Source: Clostridium acetobutylicum ATCC 824 (lineage in GTDB: Bacteria; Bacillota; Clostridia; Clostridiales; Clostridiaceae). Taken from it: a DNA stretch of 64,000 nt. Shown here one piece after another: positions 17,854 through 26,960 of this stretch. A model generated the notes under the pieces. The model was given only the letters and a program-made list of their open reading frames with translations, made no database searches and was not told the origin of the DNA. Location of the stretch: positions 62,001 to 126,000 of the forward strand of contig NC_003030.1 of the NCBI RefSeq assembly GCF_000008765.1, written 5' to 3'. The position numbers and the translations under genes were made by a program. Positions within the stretch are counted from its first letter, which is position 1, and each line of letters opens with the position of its first letter.

Positions 17854-18822
17854 TTAAAATAAGCCATTTAATGCTTTATTGTCCGTTTTTACAATTGATT
17901 TTATACTGCTATAAGGTATTTTTAGCTCAGCATGATCCCCAGCAGCATGAGTTATACCGATACTAATAACAAGACCATCCTTTGTCAGATAACTAAAGGC
18001 ACTTGAAGGATTTTCTTGACCAATTGGATTATCTGATTTTTCAAATGCTGTTTGTAAATAGCTATCATTATAAGTACTTATCTCTTTAGATATGGTTTGC
18101 GAATCAATAGAACTGTTATAAGGAATATAAGCTCCTTTTCTAAAAGTATTTATAAGTGTTTGATTTATTGAAAACATTCCTTGCAAGTTCATTGTTTTTG
18201 CATTATTTATATCTATGTTTGTAGTATACAATTCATTATTAGGATGAGCACTGCCTTTCATATTAGAAGATCCTAAATATCTAATACTTAATATATTTGA
18301 GTTCTGTAATTCTACAGTGTAATTAACGTTTAAAGTTAAGTTTTCTATAGGTTCATTATAATTTGGTAGAGTTTTAGTTTTAATTGCTTGCGTTAAATTA
18401 AAGCCGTTTATCACAGAATCTTTAATTAAATTATTTATTGCTAATTGTTTGTTATTATCGCCTAAATTAGATATCTGCGGATAATTAATTTTTATGTTAG
18501 CAATTGTATAGGTATTTTGAGCTATGCTGTACATACTACTAGGTTTATTTGTTGGAGCTGGAGTACTTGAAGTAGCTTTATTATTTGGAGTATTGCTATT
18601 TGTAGTTTTGCTAGTACTTTTAGTATTATTTTCACTTGATGAATTTATGTTTTCTGATTGCTTTGGATCTTTTGCTGTACTAGTATTTGGAGCTTTAGCT
18701 GTACTTACCTTTGATTGTTTTGAAGGTGTTTTTGATTGATCATTGCTTTGGCTATTGCTGCAACCTGCCATAATAAAAATACTGGCACCGATTAATGTTG
18801 TTAATAATATTTTTTTATTCAT
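17854..18822 (-). CDS. lipoprotein with DUF4163/DUF3298-type domain
   Basis: The 322-residue product starts with a signal peptide ending IFIMAGC, a lipobox, then a Ser/Thr/Asn/Lys-rich linker to about residue 95 (a cell-wall-spanning tether). The C-terminal 220 residues look like the DUF4163 plus DUF3298 module found in PdaC and RsiV: an N-terminal KINYPQISNLGDNN-type strand pair and a C-terminal ITHAAGDHAELKIPYSSIK. No catalytic domain such as a deacetylase or sigma-binding region follows, so a substrate- or lysozyme-binding role on the cell surface is possible. RBS GGAGG precedes the ATG. It is monocistronic and convergent with the hemerythrin gene. Confidence 0.8.
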   Translation of the reverse strand: MNKKILLTTLIGASIFIMAGCSNSQSNDQSKTPSKQSKVSTAKAPNTSTAKDPKQSENINSSSENNTKSTSKTTNSNTPNNKATSSTPAPTNKPSSMYSIAQNTYTIANIKINYPQISNLGDNNKQLAINNLIKDSVINGFNLTQAIKTKTLPNYNEPIENLTLNVNYTVELQNSNILSIRYLGSSNMKGSAHPNNELYTTNIDINNAKTMNLQGMFSINQTLINTFRKGAYIPYNSSIDSQTISKEISTYNDSYLQTAFEKSDNPIGQENPSSAFSYLTKDGLVISIGITHAAGDHAELKIPYSSIKSIVKTDNKALNGLF

Positions 18823-19019
18823 AATTTATAAAACCTCCGATTATGGATTTAAGTACTATTGCATGATAAATTATACATCCGTTGTGATCTAAAATTCAAT
18901 GGGGATTTAAAAAAATACATATAATTTAAAGAAACTTCAAAATTTAACTTTAATTATAGAATTAATAGCTTGAATTCGGGTAAATTATCAATAAAGAATA
19001 AATTAACTGGAGGTAAAAA

Positions 19020-19739
19020 ATGCAAAATGTATTTAATGTAAATCAAAAGATTGGGGATATAGTAGTTAAGTTTCCAAGAGCTATTGAAATACTTAAAAGA
19101 TATAAAATAGATTTTTGCTGTGGAGGAGATAGAGTACTTGAAGAGGCAATAAAGGAACAAGGGCTTAATGGACAAGAAATAATAGATGAAATAAATGAGG
19201 ATTATAATAAATATATAATGGAGGAAGTAAAGGATAGAGATTGGGCAACTGAACCATATTCAAAATTAATAGAACACGTTATAAACACACATCACGCATA
19301 TTTAAATGAAACGCTGCCGCGCTTAAGCGAGCTTACAACTAAAATACTTAGAGTGCATGGAGCAAAACATTCTGAATTGGCTAAGGTGCATAAGCTTCTG
19401 CATAGCTTAAAAATGGAATTAGAACAGCATTTGATAAAAGAGGAGGAAATAGTATTTCCGCTCATACAGGAATACGAAAGAACGGGAAATAATGAGACTT
19501 TAAGTAATGCTGTAGAAAAGATTATAGAATTAGAAGAGGAACATGAAGGTGCAGGCTCAATACTAAAGGAGCTTAGGGAGGTTACTAAGAATTATGAGCT
19601 TCCTGAAGATGCCTGCAACAGCTATAAAGCAGCATATAAACTTTTAGAGGATGTAGAGGATGATACCTTTAGACACATACATCTTGAAAATAATATTATG
19701 TTTCCAAGGCTTGTTAGTGAATCAAAGAAGCATAAGTAA
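19020..19739 (+). CDS. ric: iron-sulfur cluster repair di-iron protein Ric (ScdA/YtfE)
   Basis: The 239-residue protein has the two Ric domains: an N-terminal DUF542 segment (VNQKIGDIVVKFPRAIEILK ... IDFCCGG, Cys pair near residue 38) and a hemerythrin-type di-iron domain from about residue 80 (HVINTHHAYL, HSLKMELEQHLIKEEEIVFP, EEEHEGAG, HIHLENNIMFP). Ric proteins repair Fe-S clusters damaged by nitric oxide or oxidants and can donate or trap NO. GGAGG precedes the ATG by 8 nt. It converges with a DUF2249 gene, a family that frequently accompanies hemerythrin-like proteins. Confidence 0.95.
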   Translation: MQNVFNVNQKIGDIVVKFPRAIEILKRYKIDFCCGGDRVLEEAIKEQGLNGQEIIDEINEDYNKYIMEEVKDRDWATEPYSKLIEHVINTHHAYLNETLPRLSELTTKILRVHGAKHSELAKVHKLLHSLKMELEQHLIKEEEIVFPLIQEYERTGNNETLSNAVEKIIELEEEHEGAGSILKELREVTKNYELPEDACNSYKAAYKLLEDVEDDTFRHIHLENNIMFPRLVSESKKHK

Positions 19740-19740
19740 T

Positions 19741-19784
19741 AAGAAGGCGCAAAAGTATTTATCATACTCTAGCGTCTTTTTATG
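19741..19784 (+). terminator. bidirectional terminator between ric and the DUF2249 gene
   Basis: AAGAAGGCGC pairs with GCGTCTTTTT, and internal AGTA pairs with TACT. Runs of A on the left and T on the right serve both convergent genes. Confidence 0.75.
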
Positions 19785-19786
19785 AT

Positions 19787-20020
19787 TTATTTCCTTTTAA
19801 TAGATACCCTCCAGAGTTCTGGGCCGTTTTGGAGGTATTCCCATTCAAATTTTTCCTCGTGTTCTGCTGAAAGTTCATAGTATAGTGGTTTTGGATCATG
19901 GTCATTTATAAGTTCCATTGCCTCTCCAGATTTAAGCTTACCCAATGTATCAAATATTACTGCATGCTTATCTCTAGGGGGATATTTTCGCACATCTACA
20001 CTTGCTGTGAATTCAGACAT
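19787..20020 (-). CDS. DUF2249 domain protein
   Basis: A 77-residue protein with the family motif in the middle: GEAMELINDHDPKPLYYEL, followed by a C-terminal ENGPELWRV-like end (LQNGPELWRVSIKR). DUF2249 proteins are small ferredoxin-fold/SirA-like proteins often fused to or next to hemerythrin domains; the biochemical role is not known. Convergence with ric and the hemerythrin gene 2.2 kb away supports a role in redox or NO metabolism. ATCATCCTTTC on the plus strand is the complement of its RBS (GAAAGGATGAT). Confidence 0.85.
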   Translation of the reverse strand: MSEFTASVDVRKYPPRDKHAVIFDTLGKLKSGEAMELINDHDPKPLYYELSAEHEEKFEWEYLQNGPELWRVSIKRK

Positions 20021-20287
20021 TTAGAGATCATCCTTTCATATCTAATTTATTATTTAAGATATTGTTTGCTTAATTGCATTATTTTATATATGAATATTAT
20101 TTTTTGTAAATAGGTGTGAGGGAAAATTGATAATGTTGTGTTGGGGTATGTCATATGCTTAAGAAAGAGATTAAGGATGATTTTGTAATAAATGAAGAGT
20201 ACAAGGATGAAGGAAGCATTAAAATAATAGTGTACTTCTTTTGTGATATAATTTAAAAATAACACTAAATATATGAGGTAAACAAAT

Positions 20288-21100
20288 ATGATTGATAAAT
20301 ATAATGAAGAACTAAAGGCAGATTGTAAAAAATGTTTTGGACTATGCTGCACAGCTTTATATTTTTCTGCGTCAGAAGGCTTTCCAGAAGATAAAGAAGC
20401 AGGTAGGCCTTGTTTGAATTTGCAATCGGACTTTTCATGCATAGTACACAAAAGTCTTAGGGATAAGGGGCTTAAAGGGTGTACAGCTTACGATTGCCTT
20501 GGAGCAGGACAAAAGGTAGCACAGGTTACATTTGAAGGGCAAAGTTGGAGCGATAACACTAAATATGCTGATAAAATGTTTGAAGCTTTTATTATTATGA
20601 GACAACTTCATGAAATGTTGTGGTATCTTACAGAAGTATTTAAACTAAATAAGGACCAGGATAAAAAGAGTATAGAATTACTTATAGAAGAAACAGAAAA
20701 ACGTACTCTTTTGAAGGCTGATGAATTATTAAAACTTGATATAGAAGCTCATAGAAATAAGGTTAACCTTGTGCTTAAAAATACCAGCGAGCTTATACGT
20801 ACCAAAAGTGGAAATAACTCAAGAAAGAAAAAGAGGGTAGATTATTTTGGCGCTAATCTTAAAAAGGCTAATCTTAGGGGAGCAGATCTTAGAGGGGCCC
20901 TACTTATTGCAGCAAATATGAGAGGTGCGGATTTAAGTTACGCTGATTTAATTGGTGCAGATATGAGAGATGCAGATATTAGCGGAGCAAATTTAGAAAA
21001 AAGTATATTTGTTACTCAAGCCCAGATAAATACCACTAAGGGAGATTCTAATACAAGGCTTCCTAAAAGAATAACTCGTCCAAGTTACTGGGCAAAGTAA
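20288..21100 (+). CDS. pentapeptide-repeat protein with Cys-rich N-terminus
   Basis: The 270-residue product has two parts. The N-terminal region has a Cys cluster (CKKCFGLCC at residues 13-21, with further Cys in RPCLNLQ, FSCIVH and GCTAYDC) that may bind metal. The C-terminal third (about residues 182-240) is a run of pentapeptide repeats A(D/N)LxX: ANLKKANLRGADLRGALL then RGADLSYADLIGADM, which should fold into a short right-handed beta-helix. The last 25 residues are unique. This combined architecture occurs in Firmicutes proteins of unknown function. It is a single gene; RBS GAGGTAAAC precedes the ATG. Confidence 0.85.
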   Translation: MIDKYNEELKADCKKCFGLCCTALYFSASEGFPEDKEAGRPCLNLQSDFSCIVHKSLRDKGLKGCTAYDCLGAGQKVAQVTFEGQSWSDNTKYADKMFEAFIIMRQLHEMLWYLTEVFKLNKDQDKKSIELLIEETEKRTLLKADELLKLDIEAHRNKVNLVLKNTSELIRTKSGNNSRKKKRVDYFGANLKKANLRGADLRGALLIAANMRGADLSYADLIGADMRDADISGANLEKSIFVTQAQINTTKGDSNTRLPKRITRPSYWAK

Positions 21101-21178
21101 TTAAATGTAAAATGTAAAGGAGCATGAAAATGATTTTAATTTATATGCCTTGATAAAAAAATATGTATAAAAAGTTTT

Positions 21179-21203
21179 ATAGCCTTTTGTTAGGCTTTTT
21201 TGT
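21179..21203 (+). terminator. terminator after the pentapeptide gene
   Basis: AGCCT and AGGCT pair around TTTGTT and are followed by TTTTTTG. The stem is short, so termination may be partial. Confidence 0.65.
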
Positions 21204-21230
21204 TGTGCATATTTTGGAGGTATATAAATA

Positions 21231-22448
21231 ATGAATAAGAATAGAAATTTTATGCTTTTAGCTATTATTGCGGTGCTACAGGGGCTTGTTTTTTATGGAC
21301 CAATTGCAACTATCTATCGTGAAAATAGGGGATTAAGTGTATATGATATATTTGTAATCGAAGCTATAAACATGGTATTAATGATTATACTTGAAGTACC
21401 ATAGGGGTGGTTTGCTGATAAATTCGGTTACAAAAAAACTCTATTTATCTCGCTTTTAGTAAATTTTATTTCAAAGATAGTTTTTTATAGGGCACATTCT
21501 TTTAATTTATTTTTGCTTGAGAGAATTTTACTTGCAATATCAATTTCAGGAGTTTCAGGATGTGATATTGCACTATTATACAATTCGGTTGAAGAGAAAG
21601 ATTCTGAGAAGGCATTTAGCTTATATAATTCGTTTTCTGTAGTAGGGTATCTTATAGCTACAGTAATGTCTACATTTATAATTAAAATATCTATGGATTT
21701 ATTAGTATTAGCTACAATATTTCCATATGGGATTTCAGTTATTGTAGCATTATTTTTGAAAGATGTGACATGTGAAAAAAGGGGCAAAGAGAGTATTAAA
21801 AGAGTATTGATGTTTGTAATTAAAAGCCCCCAAATTTTAATATTTCTAATTTCTGTGGCTTTAGAATCAGAGGTTTGTCATTCAATTACAGTGTTTTTAA
21901 ATCAACTTCAATATAAGAGAGTAAATATAGATATTAAGTATTATGGGTTAATACTTGTAGTTATTCAGATTGTTTCAATGATTTCATCACAGGCATATAA
22001 GCTTACTAGAAAATTTGGAAAAGGCAAGACACTTACGTTTATGTTATTTTCTATAGCAATTAGTTGTATCTTCTTAGTGGAAATAAAAAGTGCTTTTTTT
22101 AGCATTTTACTTATTGTAATTATTAGTTTTAGTGAATCCATTATACTTCCTGTAGCAACAGAAATTGAAAGTAAGTCAGTAAGCCTAGGAAATAGGGCAA
22201 CTGTTCTTTCAGCCTATGCTGTGATTATTGACATTATATCAGCAGTTGTTAATTTAGTTATAGGTAAAGCTGCTAACCATTCACTTAGAATAGCATTTTT
22301 TATGTGCGGCATACTTGTCATTTTAGCAGTTGGTTTAAATATTATTTATTTTACAATGATTAAGATTTTAGATGTAAAATTAGAAGCAGTATTGATTACA
22401 TACCTGACATCATTCTGCATTCATTGGAACATGTACGACATTCATTAG
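21231..22448 (+). pseudogene. MFS transporter interrupted by in-frame TAG
   Basis: The frame begins MNKNRNFMLLAIIAVLQGLV after GGAGG and reads through two membrane segments to EVP, where codon 58 (21402-21404) is TAG. Reading continues in the same frame GWFADKFGYKKTLFISLL, the conserved MFS loop 2-3 motif (normally E.PTGxxADxxGRK), and on through about ten further helices. The total is 405 codons, the usual MFS size. The last 50 nt overlap the 3' end of the opposite-strand Csp-like gene, so its natural C-terminus may also be altered. No RBS supports reinitiation inside. I consider it a nonsense pseudogene. Confidence 0.82.
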
Positions 22449-22743
22449 CACATTTTTGGCAATGGGGATCTTGAAACATAGAGCACTCTTGAGCACATTT
22501 ATCACAAATTACTGAACAAAGTTTACAGTGATCTATTGCAAATTGGGCATCCATAGACATAAGAGCTGATGACATTTGACACATTTGAGCACATTCAAAC
22601 AAAATGCTTATACAAGTTCTTCTAGCATTAACATCAGGTTCATTTAAACAAGCTTTGAAACATTCATAACAGGCCTGAGAACATCGATTACATGCATCAA
22701 TACATTTTTGATATTTATCTGTTACCATAGTTGCAACACCCAT
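22396..22743 (-). CDS. four-helix-bundle copper-binding (Csp/DUF326-type) protein
   Basis: The 115-residue protein holds about 18 Cys residues placed along four helices (for example CIDACNRCSQACYECFKAC and CANECRTCSNEC), the pattern of Csp copper-storage proteins and B. subtilis YhjQ. The helix interior Cys bind many Cu(I) ions; cytosolic Csp buffers copper. No Tat or Sec signal is present, so it is cytosolic. The ATG at 22743 follows GAGGAG by about 9 nt; the GTG at 22752 abuts the RBS and was rejected. It is monocistronic, ending within the MFS pseudogene. Confidence 0.9.
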   Translation of the reverse strand: MGVATMVTDKYQKCIDACNRCSQACYECFKACLNEPDVNARRTCISILFECAQMCQMSSALMSMDAQFAIDHCKLCSVICDKCAQECSMFQDPHCQKCANECRTCSNECRMMSGM

Positions 22744-22876
22744 TTTAAACACTCCTCTATAGTTTTTAATTATTACAAATATTAGTCTGCGTTATTAGGA
22801 TGTTTTTATTCTTAAAGAGAAATTTTTAAATATTATATATGATATAATATTATTTAAAAATTAGTGAGGTGACAGG

Positions 22877-23788
22877 ATGAAATCCAAAACTATTAAGTCA
22901 AATATAATTTTACTAATTACTGCACTCATATGGGGATTAGCTTTTACTGCTCAAAGTGTTGGTATGAAGTATGTAGGACCATTTACGTTTAATGGTATAA
23001 GGTTTATACTAGGTGCAATTTGTATAGTTCCAGTAATGCTGTTTTTTAAGGAAGATAAAATAGAAGAAAACAGTAAATATGCAAGAGCAGCTCTTGTTGG
23101 TGGAATTATATGTGGAATGGTTAATTTTTTAGGAACAACGCTTCAACAAATTGGACTTATGTATACAACGGTAGGAAAGGCTGGTTTTATAACTGGGTTA
23201 TACATTGTAATTGTACCTATAATAGGCATATTTTTAAAACATCATATGGGCATAAATTCATGGATAGGAGTTTTATTTGCCCTAGTTGGACTCTATCTTT
23301 TATGTAATACGGGAAGCTTTTCTGTTGGATATGGTGAAACGCTTGAACTTTCAGGAGCTTTTTTCTTTGCGGTTCAAATATTTATAATAGATCATTTCAG
23401 TAAAAAGGCAAATTGTTATAGGTTAGCATTTTTTCAGTATGTAACCTGTGGTGCAGTTAGTTTAATTATAGCATTATTTACAGAGAAGATAACTTTTAAT
23501 GCATTATATGGAGCAGCAATTCCTATTCTTTATGGAGGACTAGGATCAGTTGGAATTGCATATACTCTTCAAATTATCGGTCAAAAAAATGCCAAGCCTT
23601 CTCATGCCGCTATAATAATGAGCATGGAATCTGTTTTTGGAGCGCTTGGTGGAGCTATAATTTTAGGTGAAAGAATGGGTGCGAAAAACCTAATTGGATG
23701 CGGATTAATGCTCTTAGGTATGTTAGTTGCTCAAATTAAGCTTACAAAAACATCAAAAAAACAAATCATTGAGAAAAAGGCTGTTTAG
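22877..23788 (+). CDS. EamA/DMT-family transporter
   Basis: The 303-residue membrane protein has about ten hydrophobic helices in two homologous halves, each starting with the EamA pattern (ALIWGLAFTAQSVGMKYVGP in the first; SGAFFFAVQIFIIDHFSK in the second). The first half contains YTTVGKAGFITGLYIVIVPI and the second PSHAAIIMSMESVFGALGG, both typical. Members export amino acids, purines or other metabolites; the substrate cannot be told from sequence. GAGGTGACAGG precedes the ATG. The 3' end overlaps the convergent CPBP gene by 23 bp. Confidence 0.93.
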   Translation: MKSKTIKSNIILLITALIWGLAFTAQSVGMKYVGPFTFNGIRFILGAICIVPVMLFFKEDKIEENSKYARAALVGGIICGMVNFLGTTLQQIGLMYTTVGKAGFITGLYIVIVPIIGIFLKHHMGINSWIGVLFALVGLYLLCNTGSFSVGYGETLELSGAFFFAVQIFIIDHFSKKANCYRLAFFQYVTCGAVSLIIALFTEKITFNALYGAAIPILYGGLGSVGIAYTLQIIGQKNAKPSHAAIIMSMESVFGALGGAIILGERMGAKNLIGCGLMLLGMLVAQIKLTKTSKKQIIEKKAV

Positions 23789-24497
23789 ATAAAGTTTTTA
23801 TCTTCGTAATACAATATACAGTGAGATATATACTAATTGAACATAGAAGCAAGCAGAGTATTAAGGTAGAAGTATTAGAAATTTTAAAGGATAAAATACC
23901 TGCAAAGATACTCATGAAATTATAAATTGAGTGGCATAGGATAGATGAAAGTATTGATTTTGTATAGTAAAAAACATATCCTAGAATAAATCCACCTATA
24001 AGAGCAGTATAAAAGGTAACAGTTTTAAAACTTAAACCATGCAAAAATGCAAAAATAATACATTGAATAAAAATTGATAAATGTACTGGTATTTTTCGTA
24101 TAAGTATACCTAAAATAGCAGCTCTAAATAACATTTCTTCACATATAGGACTTATAATAATAGTAGTAAATATGCTCAAAAGCGTGATTTTGTAAGAGGC
24201 GCTTTTTTGAAATAAATAGTTTAAATTAAAATAGGAGAAAGTACAGACTACATAGGCTGTCAAAAGAGATGCAAGTAAACTTAATACAACAGTATATAGG
24301 ACTATTGAACAATTAATGTTTTTTAAATTGATTGGTATCAATAGTTTTTTCTTGTTTAAAATAAAAATTGTTATTAGACCAATAGATAAAAAAAGCAGTT
24401 CAAGTCCAATGCCCTTTAAAGAATTGCTTGTACAATTGAGAAAAATTACAGTAAAAGCTAAAGATATAAATATAAAAAACAAATCAGATTTTTTCAT
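23766..24497 (-). CDS. CPBP-family intramembrane metalloprotease
   Basis: A 243-residue protein with about eight membrane helices and the CPBP (Abi) motifs: EEMLFR (Glu-Glu and Arg), then FAFLHG, and a third-region His (ILCHSIYN). These glutamic-type membrane proteases process lipidated or secreted peptides; in staphylococci MroQ of this family matures AgrD. The gene ends 3' to 3' with EamA and is divergent from agrB, 230 bp away, so an agr link is possible but unproven. ATG 24497 lies 6 nt after GGTGGAG; the GTG at 24509 overlaps that site. Confidence 0.9.
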   Translation of the reverse strand: MKKSDLFFIFISLAFTVIFLNCTSNSLKGIGLELLFLSIGLITIFILNKKKLLIPINLKNINCSIVLYTVVLSLLASLLTAYVVCTFSYFNLNYLFQKSASYKITLLSIFTTIIISPICEEMLFRAAILGILIRKIPVHLSIFIQCIIFAFLHGLSFKTVTFYTALIGGFILGYVFYYTKSILSSILCHSIYNFMSIFAGILSFKISNTSTLILCLLLCSISIYLTVYCITKIKTLSKQPFSQ

Positions 24498-24727
24498 TAC
24501 AAACTCCACCTATATATTAATAATTCTTACCAAAATATATCATAATAATGAGTACTTTACAAACAACAAATTTCCAGAGAAAAATACAGTCGCTTATTAC
24601 AATAAAATTAACACTTGTTACAGAAAAAGGCTAATTGTAATACATTTGTTATTTATTATAAGCAATATAGTATATATTTTAGTTAGTATAAGGTTAAGGT
24701 CGTATAATTAAATTAAAGGTAAGGGAT

Positions 24728-25357
24728 ATGAAAGGAAAATCAAGTGTTATGGAAAAGTTAGCAGAAGTTGTTTCTTTGAAATTGAACAAGCATCTAAAAA
24801 TGGAGGGTATAGAGTTAATAAAATTAAAATTAGGAGTAGAGATAATTTTTATAAATATATCTAAGCTTGCAATTTTATTTTTAGTATCGTACTATTTTGG
24901 GCTTATAAAAGAAACTATTATAATGCTTGCTGCATTTGGATTCCTAAGATCAAATGCATTTGGACTACATGCAAAGAATAGCATAGTTTGTACAGTGATG
25001 TCCCTTTTAATGTTTGTATTAGGAGCATATTTAAGTAAATATTTATTATTTAATAATTATATGGTTCTGGCGTCTTTTATAATCGTAAACCTACTTCTAT
25101 TTAGATATGCGCCTGGAGATACAGAGGCTCATCCTTTAGTTGGAGCTAAACTGAGGGACAAGCTAAAAAAACAGGCTGTACTTATGGGAATGCTTTTAAT
25201 GGCAATAACTTTAATAATACCAGATGAATTAATAAAAACATGTATTAGTTTATCAAGTTATTTTGAAATTATAAGTATATTGCCAATAACATATAAGGTA
25301 TTAGGAAGGAGGTACAAGAATTATTATGAATTTGAAAGAACAATTAAACAAAGTTAA
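24728..25357 (+). CDS. agrB: AgrB, AgrD-processing cysteine endopeptidase
   Basis: The 209-residue membrane protein has the AgrB catalytic pair His81 and Cys88 in FGLHAKNSIVCTV, with the seven-residue spacing of S. aureus AgrB, and several hydrophobic segments. AgrB removes the C-terminal tail of AgrD and forms the thiolactone. The conserved LLFRYAPGDTEAHPL segment in the second half is typical. Its stop lies beyond the start of agrD (32-nt overlap). The ATG at 24728 is preceded by a weak AAGGTAAGGG; an internal ATG at codon 8 is an alternative. Confidence 0.95.
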   Translation: MKGKSSVMEKLAEVVSLKLNKHLKMEGIELIKLKLGVEIIFINISKLAILFLVSYYFGLIKETIIMLAAFGFLRSNAFGLHAKNSIVCTVMSLLMFVLGAYLSKYLLFNNYMVLASFIIVNLLLFRYAPGDTEAHPLVGAKLRDKLKKQAVLMGMLLMAITLIIPDELIKTCISLSSYFEIISILPITYKVLGRRYKNYYEFERTIKQS

Positions 25358-25490
25358 CGATAAGTTTATCAAAGGACTTGGTAAAGCTTCAATGAAAATT
25401 GGAGAACAGGCAAATGGAAAGTGTGTATTGGTAACATTGTACGAACCTAAAATGCCTGAAGAGCTACTTAAGGAGAATATTGACAAATAA
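25326..25490 (+). CDS. agrD: AgrD, autoinducing-peptide precursor
   Basis: A 54-codon gene overlapping agrB by 32 nt. The product has an amphipathic N-terminal helix (KEQLNKVNDKFIKGLGK), the signal segment NGKCVLVTLYEP around Cys33, and an acidic tail with the typical P-x-x-P-E-E-L pattern (PKMPEELLKEN). By analogy AgrB cuts after about Leu38, giving a thiolactone ring of six residues, CVLVTL, with a short N-terminal extension; the exact ends are inferred. An AAGGAGG at 25306-25312 lies 13 nt before the ATG, rather far, so coupling to agrB translation is likely. A 24-bp hairpin follows the stop. Confidence 0.93.
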   Translation: MNLKEQLNKVNDKFIKGLGKASMKIGEQANGKCVLVTLYEPKMPEELLKENIDK

Positions 25491-25500
25491 AACAATAAAT

Positions 25501-25556
25501 AAATAAAAAACAATGGTTATAATTAAATTTAAATTATAACCATTGTTTTTTATTTA
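25501..25556 (+). terminator. 24-bp perfect terminator between agrBD and agrCA
   Basis: Positions 25501-25524 and 25532-25555 are exact reverse complements with a 7-nt loop, starting and ending in A and T runs. It divides agrBD from agrCA, so the sensor pair needs its own promoter; TATAAT at 25569-25574 is a candidate -10. Confidence 0.9.
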
Positions 25557-25616
25557 TTGAAATTATAGTATAATTTAAGAGATATAGTATTACAAAAAAG
25601 GGGAATCGTATCAAAT

Positions 25617-26960
25617 ATGATGCAGTATGTAGAATTAGTTGGAATTATAATGAATTTATACGTATCAATTTTTAGCCTGTATTCATGCAGAATTAAATGG
25701 AAAAGGCTTGTAGGTATGATAGTGATAACTGAAATTATTTCGTTAATATTTTTAATGCTTGGTTGGCAACAGGTTACGGTTATGGCTTATCTAATAATAC
25801 CTTGTATATTTATGTATTTACAGACATCAGATGTGGTTTTAAGTATATCTCTACCTGTAGCTGGATGCCTTATAATTATTGTATGGGATTATTTTTTAAG
25901 TGTTCTGTATAATTATGTATTTTTAGTGAATCAATCGGTTATAAAAAATGATGTTTCAATACACTGGATTACTTTTTGCATTGAGTTTATTGGAACATAT
26001 GTTACAAGTAGAACCATTAAAAAATTTGTAAGGGATAAATTTAAAGCTTACAATGGACACTTGAAAGGAACAATAGGTGTTGTTGCAGCTGGAACTCTTA
26101 TATTGATGCTTTTTGTATTTTATAATACCAATGTAGTTTTTGCTCCTAATAATTCTGTGGTAAATAGTAATACAATGAGAATAAAAGGAATAGTATTATT
26201 TTTTTCGTATGCGATATTGCTAATAATAGTAATTCGTACAATTTTAAGAGGTATTATTAAGGAAATGGAACTAAAAAGTAAAGAAAATGAATTTCAGAGT
26301 TTACAGGAATATACAAATAAACTTGAAAAACTTCATAAAGATATGAGAGGGTTTAGGCATGATTACATAAATATATTGTTGTCAATGGCAGGGTATATAC
26401 AAAATAGAGATTTAGAAGGTTTAGAGAGATTTTTCGATGATAAAATTATGCCACTTAGTAAGGCTATGAAGTCAAATAACTTTAAAATAGGCTTGCTTCA
26501 AAATATAGAGGTGCCTGAAATTAAGGGGATGTTCTCAGCAAAAATAATAAGAGCTCAGGAAACTGGAATAGATGTATATATTGATGTAGCAGAAAGCATA
26601 AAGAGTTTTAACATGGAAATTATAGATTTAAGCAGAGTAATAGGAATTTTATTGGATAATGCTATTGAAGCTTCAGAAAAATGTGACAGGCCATCCATGA
26701 AGGTTGCCGTAATAAACAAAGATAAATCTGTCATGATAGTGATAATAAATAATTATAATGAGGAAATTCCACCAATATACAAGATTTATAAAAGAGGATT
26801 TTCTACAAAAGGTGACAACAGAGGGATTGGGCTTAGTAATTTAAAAGATATTATAGGGAAGTACCCTAATGTTATGTTGGATACAGTTATAGAGGACAAT
26901 CAGTTTAAGCAAATTATTGATATAAAAAACAAGATCGAAGAAGGTGTTTTTAATGCTTGA
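25617..26960 (+). CDS. agrC: AgrC-type sensor histidine kinase
   Basis: The 447-residue protein has six or seven N-terminal membrane helices (residues 1-210) as AIP receptors do, a coiled-coil linker, and an HPK10-type kinase. The phosphoacceptor His248 lies in MRGFRHDYINILLSM. The ATP domain shows the N-box RVIGILLDNAIEASE and a G-box GIGLSNLKDII. HPK10 kinases lack the normal HExxP motif, consistent here. It should bind the AIP outside and phosphorylate AgrA. The stop overlaps agrA by 8 nt. Confidence 0.95.
   Translation: MMQYVELVGIIMNLYVSIFSLYSCRIKWKRLVGMIVITEIISLIFLMLGWQQVTVMAYLIIPCIFMYLQTSDVVLSISLPVAGCLIIIVWDYFLSVLYNYVFLVNQSVIKNDVSIHWITFCIEFIGTYVTSRTIKKFVRDKFKAYNGHLKGTIGVVAAGTLILMLFVFYNTNVVFAPNNSVVNSNTMRIKGIVLFFSYAILLIIVIRTILRGIIKEMELKSKENEFQSLQEYTNKLEKLHKDMRGFRHDYINILLSMAGYIQNRDLEGLERFFDDKIMPLSKAMKSNNFKIGLLQNIEVPEIKGMFSAKIIRAQETGIDVYIDVAESIKSFNMEIIDLSRVIGILLDNAIEASEKCDRPSMKVAVINKDKSVMIVIINNYNEEIPPIYKIYKRGFSTKGDNRGIGLSNLKDIIGKYPNVMLDTVIEDNQFKQIIDIKNKIEEGVFNA

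Noticed and set aside
24535-24727. AgrA binding repeats upstream of agrB
   Set aside because: Weak repeats such as ACTTGTTAC and CATTTGTTAT exist, but spacing and identity do not meet the LytTR pattern well enough to report.
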